Positions 1 through 5,437 of a DNA stretch of 7,702 nt are shown in pieces (position 1 is the stretch's first letter; each line of letters opens with the position of its first letter). Below the pieces are notes generated by a model that was not told the origin of the DNA, made no database searches, and saw only the letters and a program-made list of their open reading frames with translations. This stretch comes from Fidelibacterota bacterium UBA7300 (GTDB lineage Bacteria > Fidelibacterota > Marinisomatia > Marinisomatales > UBA2128), in the NCBI GenBank assembly GCA_002471865.1, contig DKQU01000018.1:1-7702 (forward strand), read 5' to 3'. The position numbers and the translations under genes are program-made.

Positions 1-174
1 GTGGGGATCAATACCGCCGGGAATGACGTACTTTCCTATTGCATCAAGTACTGTGTCCGCCTCCACATCCAGGCTTTTCCCAATCAGGGTAACCGTCTCA
101 TTTTCGATAAACACATCGGCGGCGTAATCATCCACCGCTGTGATAACTCGACCGTTTTTTATAAGCAATGACAT
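1..174 (-). CDS. hydA: Dihydropyrimidinase / D-hydantoinase, N-terminal part (cut by left edge)
   Basis: Only the first 58 codons are in the window. The ATG is at 174-172 on the minus strand, with an AGGAG ribosome site at 188-184, nine bases upstream. The product opens LLIKNGRVITAVDDYAADV and reaches GGIDPH at residues 53-58. This is the usual start of the cyclic amidohydrolase family: a small beta-sandwich strand set, then the first metal-binding His of the HxH motif at the very edge. Family members hydrolyse 5,6-dihydrouracil or dihydrothymine to the N-carbamoyl-beta-amino acid, in the cytoplasm. It is the third gene of a minus-strand operon, 23 bases after the permease stop. The context (nucleobase permease plus malonate-semialdehyde dehydrogenase) favours a true dihydropyrimidinase. 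Allantoinase or a hydantoinase of other specificity remains possible because the discriminating residues are missing. Confidence 0.86.
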   Translation of the reverse strand, partial: MSLLIKNGRVITAVDDYAADVFIENETVTLIGKSLDVEADTVLDAIGKYVIPGGIDPH

Positions 175-183
175 ATTGTTGTT

Positions 184-188
184 CTCCT
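184..188 (-). promoter_or_regulatory. Ribosome binding site of the dihydropyrimidinase gene
   Basis: AGGAG on the minus strand, nine bases before the ATG at 174. It fixes the start of a gene that is otherwise truncated. Confidence 0.7.
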
Positions 189-197
189 ATTCCATGT

Positions 198-1607
198 TCA
201 GCTTTGACTGCTGTCTCCCCAAGCGGTTAATCCCCGCTCCTCATCTGTTCCCGGAACAGTGTTATCTAACAGGAGAGCAATAAAAGCTCCCACTGCCATG
301 CCGGTATTGCCCAGGGTATTGATAATGTTTGCTAGCCAGTCAGGTTCGAAGGCTACCGGGTTAGCAGCGAAATACTCTGGTACACTCAACCCCATGAAAA
401 AGGCAAAACCGAGAATAAATAGATTTCGGGCAGAATTCAGGTCCACAAACTGAAGATTCGACAAACCTACGGCGGCGATCATTCCGAACATGGCGCAGTA
501 CATGCCCCCCACAATTGGACTTGGGATGGTGGTAAAAAGAGCACCAAACTTGGAAACCGTTCCCAGCAGAATCATTATGATGGCTCCAGCCTGAACCACT
601 CTTCTCGATCCCACGCGTGTGAGTCCGATGGCGCCGATATTTTCGCTGTAAGAGGTGGTGCCGTTTCCCGTGCCAAAGATCCCTGCCACAAAGCATCCAA
701 TCCCCTCAAACGTAATTCCCCGGTTGATGATTTGTTTATCGGGTGTAGGCGCCCCGCTCAGGCGGGCGCAGGCGTAATAGTCTCCTATGGATTCTACCAT
801 GGAAGCGATGTAACCGGCCAGCATCCCCACAAACGCGGCAATACCAAACTGGGGAAATCCCCATTGAAATGGATATGGCACCCGGAACCAGGGCGCATTC
901 TTCAGGTTTTCCATGCTGGTGAATGAGGGGTGACTCGCAGTAAAAACTCCGGTGACTGTTAAAATCGCTGCTGCCGCCCAGGCTGTAAGAATAGCCAATA
1001 GTATGGGGTAGAGTTCAAACGATCTGTTCTTGGATTTGAGATACTGACTGAACAGAATAATCAGAATAATGGTTAGCCCGCCAATGGGCCAATGTTCACC
1101 TGCTTTGGGAGCACCAAATTTAAAGAGCGCCAACCCAATGAGGGCAATAGTGGGAGCAATGGTGATGGGTCCAACAAAACGGAGGAGTCTGCCCACAAGT
1201 CCGGTAGCACCAACGCCAATTTCCACAATAGAACCGGCGATAATTGCGCCCTGCACATGCTGCATCCGCACCTCCCATCCTGCTTGGGCCAGCGCTGCCA
1301 TTCCGCAGATAGCGAATGTGGGCGCCAGAAAAGAGAACGTTCCGCCTTGAACAATGGGAAGGCGGTTACCCCAAGTCGTCTGGAGCAGTGTGGTTATTCC
1401 ACTGACGAAAAACATGGTGGCGATGAGCCACCCCAACTCCACCGGGTCGGAAATGCCGAATGCTGGGGCAAGAAGAAGGGGAATGGCCAGTGTGGAACCA
1501 AACATAGTGAGATAGTGTTGCAATCCCAGAACGCCAGTTTCAACCAAAGGAGGTTTATCATCAATGCCATACAGCAGATTATGATTTTTTACTTTTCCAT
1601 CAGACAT
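198..1607 (-). CDS. NCS2/SLC23-type nucleobase permease (probably uracil/pyrimidine)
   Basis: A 469-residue polytopic inner-membrane protein of usual length for the nucleobase-cation symporter-2 (NAT/SLC23) family, with about 14 hydrophobic segments. Family marks are the QH pair at residues 30-31 in the first segment, the GGTFSFLAP stretch at 88-96, VESIGDYYA at 271-279, and GNGTTSYSENIGAIGLTRVGS at 314-334. Glu272 and Glu322 line up by motif with the two glutamates of E. coli UraA (E241 and E290) that contact uracil. The surrounding sequence reads more like animal SLC23 proteins, which in ascorbate transporters have lost the second Glu. I infer proton-coupled uracil or related nucleobase uptake, supported by the adjoining dihydropyrimidinase and MmsA genes. 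The start is supported by GGAGAG at 1621-1616, eight bases upstream. The gene follows mmsA by 47 bases and precedes the dihydropyrimidinase gene by 23. Purine or xanthine transport cannot be excluded. Confidence 0.9.
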   Translation of the reverse strand: MSDGKVKNHNLLYGIDDKPPLVETGVLGLQHYLTMFGSTLAIPLLLAPAFGISDPVELGWLIATMFFVSGITTLLQTTWGNRLPIVQGGTFSFLAPTFAICGMAALAQAGWEVRMQHVQGAIIAGSIVEIGVGATGLVGRLLRFVGPITIAPTIALIGLALFKFGAPKAGEHWPIGGLTIILIILFSQYLKSKNRSFELYPILLAILTAWAAAAILTVTGVFTASHPSFTSMENLKNAPWFRVPYPFQWGFPQFGIAAFVGMLAGYIASMVESIGDYYACARLSGAPTPDKQIINRGITFEGIGCFVAGIFGTGNGTTSYSENIGAIGLTRVGSRRVVQAGAIIMILLGTVSKFGALFTTIPSPIVGGMYCAMFGMIAAVGLSNLQFVDLNSARNLFILGFAFFMGLSVPEYFAANPVAFEPDWLANIINTLGNTGMAVGAFIALLLDNTVPGTDEERGLTAWGDSSQS

Positions 1608-1654
1608 TTAAGAATCTCTCCATTTCAAGTCAGAAATAGTCATAGAATGACCCA

Positions 1655-3109
1655 TCAGCTCATCCAGTTGGTTTTTGCTTCAGGATTCCACTTGGTGGTG
1701 GTCTTCTTCGGTTTTGTCCAGAACTCAATAGAACTTTTCCCGGTAATGTCCCCGGTGCCAAATTTGGATTCATTCCAGCCGCCGAAGGAAAACGGTTCTC
1801 TCGGTACCGGGACGCCAATGTTAACACCGATCATACCGGCGCTGGCATGTTCAACTACATACTTGGCCAATCCCCCTGATTGGGTGAAGACTGACGCCGC
1901 ATTCCCGTAAGCAGAATTGTTCTCGATCTCGATGGCCTCATCTAGAGTAGAGGTTCTGAGAATAGCAAGAACAGGGCCGAACACTTCTTCCTTGGCGATT
2001 TTCATATCCGGTGTGACAAAGTCAATCACTGTCGGTCCTACGTAAAAACCGTTTTCCCTGCCTTCGACCGTTGTGCCCCGGCCATCCACGAGTATTTTGG
2101 CACCTTGTGCTTCCGCTTCGGTGATGTAGTCTTCAATTCGTTCTTTTGCCTGTTTGGAGATGATGGCACCCAAGTTCTTGCCGGGAACAATCTTTTTGGT
2201 CTCCTCGCAGAGCCGATCAATGATGGCGTTTACCTTTCCTACGGCTACCATGGCCGAAGCAGCCATGCACCGCTGTCCGGCGCATCCCGTCATGGAAGCG
2301 GCTACGTCTGAAGCTGTCATCTCCTCATTGGCGTCGGGAAGGACAATAAGGTGATTTTTCGCACCGCCCAGGCAGAGAGCCAGCTTCAAGTTTGAGGTAG
2401 CACGCTTGTAAACAATCTTAGCTACTTTCGTAGATCCAACAAAAGAGACAGCGTCGATGCCTGGATGGTCACAAATTGCCTCTACTGCTGTTTGAGCACC
2501 GTGGACAACATTTAATACCCCTTTGGGCAGCCCGGCTTCTACAAGAATTTCGGTGATCCGGTTGGCACTCAATGGTACTTGTTCAGACGGTTTCAAAATC
2601 ATGGTGTTGCCCAGGGCCAGGGCGTTGGGGATAGTCCAGTTGGGTACCATATTCGGGAAGTTAAAGGGTGAGATACTGGCGACCACCCCCAGGGGATGTC
2701 TTTCTGAGCGGCACTCGACCCCGCGGCTCACTACTTCTATTTCTCCCACACAAAGCTGAGGTAGAGAGGTAGCAAATTCTGTCAATTCTATTGACTTGTC
2801 CACTTCTGCTGCCGCTTCGGCAGAGGTCTTGCCGTTCTCTTCCGAGACGAGCGCAGTGAGTTCATTCCGGTACTTTTCCAAGAGCTGTCTGTAGCGGAAG
2901 AAGATCTGCACCCTCTCCTTAAGTGTAAGGGTCGACCAGTCTGGGAAAGCCTCCCGTGCTGCGTCCACCGCCTTATCCACAACAACAGCAGAGGAGAGCG
3001 GAACCTCAGAAATCACCTCTCCATTCACTGGAGAAAAAACTTCCAGTATTTGACCGTCGCCAGAGACTTGTTCGCCGTTGATGAAATTTGTTACTGGGGA
3101 GTATTTCAT
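1655..3109 (-). CDS. mmsA: CoA-acylating methylmalonate/malonate-semialdehyde dehydrogenase
   Basis: A 484-residue aldehyde dehydrogenase of the MMSDH (MmsA/IolA) subfamily, full length. It oxidises malonate semialdehyde to acetyl-CoA, or methylmalonate semialdehyde to propionyl-CoA, with NAD+ and CoA and loss of CO2. Visible marks are SPFNFPNMVP at 147-156, the NAD-binding FVGSTKVA at 223-230, GGAKNHLIVLPDA at 248-260, and the catalytic Cys281 in GQRCMA. The general-base Glu of hydrolytic aldehyde dehydrogenases (the ELGG motif) is replaced: the sequence reads CLGGAKNH. This loss is characteristic of the CoA-dependent subfamily. It is first in a minus-strand operon with a nucleobase permease and a dihydropyrimidinase, so its likely task is the last step of uracil/thymine breakdown; valine or inositol catabolism are known alternative roles. 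No Shine-Dalgarno is visible before the ATG, unlike the two downstream genes. Confidence 0.95.
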   Translation of the reverse strand: MKYSPVTNFINGEQVSGDGQILEVFSPVNGEVISEVPLSSAVVVDKAVDAAREAFPDWSTLTLKERVQIFFRYRQLLEKYRNELTALVSEENGKTSAEAAAEVDKSIELTEFATSLPQLCVGEIEVVSRGVECRSERHPLGVVASISPFNFPNMVPNWTIPNALALGNTMILKPSEQVPLSANRITEILVEAGLPKGVLNVVHGAQTAVEAICDHPGIDAVSFVGSTKVAKIVYKRATSNLKLALCLGGAKNHLIVLPDANEEMTASDVAASMTGCAGQRCMAASAMVAVGKVNAIIDRLCEETKKIVPGKNLGAIISKQAKERIEDYITEAEAQGAKILVDGRGTTVEGRENGFYVGPTVIDFVTPDMKIAKEEVFGPVLAILRTSTLDEAIEIENNSAYGNAASVFTQSGGLAKYVVEHASAGMIGVNIGVPVPREPFSFGGWNESKFGTGDITGKSSIEFWTKPKKTTTKWNPEAKTNWMS

Positions 3110-3135
3110 ATTATGGTTTGTGTTGAAGGTTTGAT

Positions 3136-3141
3136 GTTATA
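3136..3141 (-). promoter_or_regulatory. Weak candidate -10 box for the pyrimidine operon
   Basis: TATAAC (five of six to TATAAT) lies on the minus strand, 26 bases before the mmsA ATG. This would give a short leader of about 20 bases. No convincing -35 element lies 16-18 bases further upstream (CAGGCA at 17), so the call is tentative. The 118-base gap between the barrel gene and mmsA shows no strong terminator; the only hairpin is a 4-bp stem near 3217-3227. Confidence 0.25.
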
Positions 3142-3227
3142 CTTTGTTTGTTGGCCACTGCCTGTTTTCTTGACGGAGCTAAAATAAGAGTTACTTCTCA
3201 CTTTTCCAAAAGATGTCATGCAAAGCA

Positions 3228-4031
3228 TCAAGGCAGTTGAAAATGCAGAGCGACCATCTGGCTAATGGGAAGTGCTGGGTGGGTTGAAACGGCATAGCTT
3301 ATTTTTTGTCCTTTCATTGTGATTTGGATAGCGGATGTGACTTGGGACGGATTTGTGACAAATCCTGCAGCAAGCCTCAACTCTGGAATGGGTGACCAAC
3401 TCCCACCGTATTTGAATCGAGGCGTGAACAACAGATCTTTTTCTACCTCCAAAACAGCTGTTAAATGCTCAGAAGGAGAAAATATAATTCCGCTAGTTAC
3501 TACTTGAGGCAACAGCTCTTCGGATGTACCGATTCGCGGGCTATTCACATTTCGGTAAAGAAGCGCCCATTGTAAATCTGAAGCGATTTCATAGTCAGCT
3601 GAGATTGATAAGGCTAAAACTCGGGTAGAACCGTAATTCTTGATGGTCAATTCGTGAGAAGTGACGCTCATACCCACAGATAAATTGTTTCCAATATCTC
3701 GAGCAGCTGCCAAAGAAAGAGAAGTTTCCCGATAAAGGGAAGATCCGAAAGTGGCAGCAGTAACACCCATCGTGGCGAAAGAGAATGGAGCCGCAATGCT
3801 AAGTCCTGAGAAATCGAGTTCAGAAAGGTGATAGTTGTCAGAGTAAAAAATATCAGTTGACGGCGAATAGATTGAGTTCAGGGAAGCGGGATGAGTTACC
3901 ATGATTGATGGAGTATTTTGGGAGCCCAAAGACGAAAAGCCCATTCCTATCTGAAGGGGTGAGGATGGTATCCTTTCGAAGGCAGCGAAGAGTGAGCTGA
4001 GAGAAACAAGGAGAACAGTCAGATAGCGCAT
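3228..4031 (-). CDS. PorV/PorQ-like outer-membrane beta-barrel protein
   Basis: A 267-residue protein with a signal peptide at residues 1-17 (MRYLTVLL, hydrophobic core, cleavage near FAA/FER). The mature part starts with a glycine-rich QIGMGFSSLGSQNT at 27-40 and HPASLNSIYSP at 47-57, like the GMGxAGxA...NPAGLA start of the PorV/PorQ/UPF0164 family. Alternating hydrophobic/polar strands follow to the end, and YAVSTHPALPISQMVALHFQLP at 246-267 resembles the family's closing strand (YxxxTHPxLGxTHxxSLxF). I infer an outer-membrane barrel. Relatives include type IX secretion components, but also many orphans of unknown role. The frame stays open up to a TTG at 4100; I prefer the ATG at 4031 because the signal peptide starts there and a promoter is placed exactly for a leaderless transcript. 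It is probably monocistronic, 118 bases before mmsA. Confidence 0.72.
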   Translation of the reverse strand: MRYLTVLLVSLSSLFAAFERIPSSPLQIGMGFSSLGSQNTPSIMVTHPASLNSIYSPSTDIFYSDNYHLSELDFSGLSIAAPFSFATMGVTAATFGSSLYRETSLSLAAARDIGNNLSVGMSVTSHELTIKNYGSTRVLALSISADYEIASDLQWALLYRNVNSPRIGTSEELLPQVVTSGIIFSPSEHLTAVLEVEKDLLFTPRFKYGGSWSPIPELRLAAGFVTNPSQVTSAIQITMKGQKISYAVSTHPALPISQMVALHFQLP

Positions 4032-4037
4032 AGGTGG

Positions 4038-4066
4038 AATATATGTCGAGATGTCGATAATGGCAA
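4038..4066 (-). promoter_or_regulatory. Sigma70-type promoter placed for a leaderless mRNA
   Basis: On the minus strand, TTGCCA (4066-4061, five of six to TTGACA) is separated by exactly 17 bases from TATATT (4043-4038, five of six to TATAAT). Six bases follow (CCACCT), then the ATG of the barrel gene at 4031. With the usual six bases between the -10 box and +1, transcription would start at the A of that ATG. There is no Shine-Dalgarno, consistent with leaderless translation. The promoter also lies inside the longer TTG-started reading frame, which argues against that start. Confidence 0.55.
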
Positions 4067-4189
4067 TGAGGAGACTGTTTTCTCTTCTCTTTCCCCTCAA
4101 ACAGTGCGAAATTTCATTATTCGAGGTGTTTTAATTCATTAACGACTTGGAACCAAAGACAGATTAGGACTGTTTGTGCGTCTTTGTCT

Positions 4190-4218
4190 TTGTGATATGC
4201 AGTCAGTAACTTAAGAAT
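4190..4218 (+). promoter_or_regulatory. Weak candidate promoter for the mutase-TPR-pepP operon
   Basis: TTGTGA (4190-4195) and AAGAAT (4213-4218) are 17 bases apart, each four of six to consensus. Initiation would fall near 4225, at the ATG at 4226 or 13 bases before the ATG at 4238. It is a weak match in AT-rich DNA. An imperfect surrounding dyad, CAAAGAC (4154-4160) with GTCTTTG (4186-4192), may be chance. Confidence 0.22.
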
Positions 4219-4227
4219 AGATTTTAT

Positions 4228-4231
4228 GGAG
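4228..4231 (+). promoter_or_regulatory. Ribosome binding site deciding the mutase-subunit start
   Basis: GGAG lies six bases before the ATG at 4238. No comparable site precedes the in-frame ATG at 4226, so the downstream start is preferred. Confidence 0.5.
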
Positions 4232-4237
4232 CAGAAA

Positions 4238-4648
4238 ATGGAACGGAAAATACGAATTCTCATGGCCAAACCCGGCTTGGATGGCCACGATAGAGGAATA
4301 AAGGTGCTGGCCCGCGCTTATAGGGACGCAGGTATGGAAGTCATATATCTTGGCCTCCGACAGACGTCTGAGATGATCGTCAGTGCAGCTGTTCAGGAAG
4401 ACGCAGACGTCATCGCTTTGAGTATACTATCTGGTGCACACATGACCATCTTCCCGCAGGTGATGGAGTTGATGAAAGATCAAGGCGTTGAGAATGTTTT
4501 GGTAACTGGCGGCGGTATAATTCCTGAGAAGGACATGGAAACTCTCGCATCGCAGGGAGTAGGGAAGCTGTTTGGCCCCGGTACGCCTATCCAAGAGACT
4601 GTTGACTATATCAAGGAATGGGTAAGCGAAAACAGGTGGAGTGTGTGA
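4238..4648 (+). CDS. mcmA2: Methylmalonyl-CoA mutase, B12-binding (C-terminal/small) subunit
   Basis: A 136-residue stand-alone cobalamin-binding domain, the full length of this family. The base-off/His-on motif D-x-H-x-x-G is intact: Asp15, His17, Gly20 within KPGLDGHDRG. The other two B12 contacts are also present, SILSGAH at 62-68 and TGGGIIP at 90-96. In archaeal-type and many bacterial mutases this subunit pairs with a separate catalytic alpha chain to convert (R)-methylmalonyl-CoA to succinyl-CoA in propionate metabolism. No alpha chain or MeaB-type chaperone lies in the window, so the partner must be encoded elsewhere. An in-frame ATG at 4226 would add MEQK; I prefer 4238 because of the GGAG six bases upstream. 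It is first of a tight plus-strand cluster and its stop overlaps the next gene's likely start by four bases. Another B12 mutase (e.g. isobutyryl-CoA mutase small subunit) is possible. Confidence 0.9.
   Translation: MERKIRILMAKPGLDGHDRGIKVLARAYRDAGMEVIYLGLRQTSEMIVSAAVQEDADVIALSILSGAHMTIFPQVMELMKDQGVENVLVTGGGIIPEKDMETLASQGVGKLFGPGTPIQETVDYIKEWVSENRWSV
4634..4639 (+). promoter_or_regulatory. Ribosome binding site deciding the TPR-protein start
   Basis: AGGTGG, five bases before the GTG at 4645. That GTG overlaps the upstream TGA as GTGA, a common translational-coupling arrangement. The in-frame ATGs at 4618 and 4660 have no properly spaced site. Confidence 0.45.
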
Positions 4649-5436
4649 CAGCTGTAATTATGGAGGCACTAGACAAACAGATGATAGAAAACTATATTGA
4701 GGACAAACCGGAGTCAGTTCTTTTCCCCATGCTGGCAGAACAATTCCTTTTAAGCGGTGATTTTGAGAAAGCGCATGAGGTCTGCTCTAGTGGCTTGTCT
4801 TTTCACCCGGAGTCTGTAGCCGGATTGTTCATTGAAGCCAGAATTTTTGTGGCAGAAGGTGAATTCGAGAAAGCCGAACAGAAGTTTAAAGAGGTAATTT
4901 TCCTTGATCCACAGCACTTCAATGGGCATGTACTCCTAGCTGAGTGCCAGATACGCCTCAGCCGGGCAGATAGTACAGTGAAGAAATTGTTCAACCGTAT
5001 ACTAGAGATGGATGAAAAAAATCAACTAGCCGGGGAATGGTTGGCTTCTTCTGGTAAGAAAAAGAAAAAATCAAAAGCGAAGGGAAAAACAAAGGTAAAG
5101 AAAAAGGCAACACCACAGGTAAAGGCTAAAACAAAGGTAAGGACCAAGACCAAGGGAGGGAGTAAGAAGAAACCGGCGAAACAAAATGCAAAAACAAAAA
5201 CCAAAACCAAAACCAAAGAAAATCATACAGCCTCGTCGAAAATTGTTCCTGAACTTAAAATCAGTCCGGAGATTGCCACCTTCACCTTGGTAGCAGTACT
5301 AAAGAGTCAGCATCTATATGCAGAAGCGCTGGACGTACTTAAGGTGATGTCCAGGAAGAAAGGATCAGATAAGGATCGGATAAAGAAAGAACGCGAGATA
5401 CTTTCGACTTTATTAGAGAAAGAAAAGGAAAAGTAA
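4645..5436 (+). CDS. TPR-repeat protein with a lysine-rich insert
   Basis: A 263-residue cytoplasmic protein if translation starts at the GTG at 4645. ATG 4618 (272 residues) and ATG 4660 (258) are alternatives; the GTG is chosen for its AGGTGG site and 4-base overlap with the upstream stop. Residues about 22-125 form three tetratricopeptide-like helix pairs, seen in LAEQFLLSGDFEKAHEVCSSGL, ARIFVAEGEFEKAEQKFKEVIFLDP and a third, more degenerate one. Residues 138-199 are a low-complexity basic tract with 27 lysines in 62 positions and one acidic residue. A last helix pair follows, TFTLVAVLKSQHLYAEALDVLKVM at about 212-235, which again looks TPR-like, then a charged tail. TPRs usually hold protein partners; the basic linker could bind nucleic acid or acidic surfaces, but I know no assigned function. 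There is no signal peptide. pepP follows after one base. Confidence 0.8.
   Translation: MTAVIMEALDKQMIENYIEDKPESVLFPMLAEQFLLSGDFEKAHEVCSSGLSFHPESVAGLFIEARIFVAEGEFEKAEQKFKEVIFLDPQHFNGHVLLAECQIRLSRADSTVKKLFNRILEMDEKNQLAGEWLASSGKKKKKSKAKGKTKVKKKATPQVKAKTKVRTKTKGGSKKKPAKQNAKTKTKTKTKENHTASSKIVPELKISPEIATFTLVAVLKSQHLYAEALDVLKVMSRKKGSDKDRIKKEREILSTLLEKEKEK
5056..5241 (+). other. Lysine-rich low-complexity coding tract
   Basis: The bases encoding residues 138-199 of the TPR protein are dominated by A, with some G and C and very few T on the plus strand. The amino acids are almost only Lys, Thr, Ala, Gly, Ser and Val, resembling the basic tails of histone-H1-like bacterial proteins. The composition contrasts sharply with the flanking helical repeats, indicating an unstructured linker. 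Confidence 0.85.
5197..5214 (+). repeat. Three tandem AAAACC hexamers
   Basis: Three perfect copies of AAAACC, bordered by partial copies on both sides, encode part of a Thr-Lys run (residues 183-191 of the TPR protein). The unit is a multiple of three, so slippage would change linker length without shifting the frame. Confidence 0.8.
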
Positions 5437-5437
5437 A

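Noticed and set aside
1092..1910. A 272-codon open frame on the plus strand spanning the permease start and the mmsA end
   Set aside because: It lies antisense to two well-supported genes and their 47-base spacer, has no recognisable domain, and its composition is what the opposite-strand codons would give.
3217..3227. ATGC-AAA-GCAT mini hairpin between the barrel gene and mmsA as a terminator
   Set aside because: The stem is only 4 bp with two A-T pairs and an unconvincing T run; too weak to call.
4154..4192. Inverted repeat CAAAGAC / GTCTTTG in the divergent intergenic region as an operator
   Set aside because: Seven-base arms 25 bases apart in low-complexity T/G-rich DNA are easily produced by chance, and no regulator gene is nearby.
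5022..5216. A minus-strand frame that looks like a very hydrophobic Phe/Val/Leu membrane peptide
   Set aside because: It is the exact complement of the lysine-rich tract (AAA/AAG read backwards gives Phe/Leu codons), so the hydrophobicity is an artefact.
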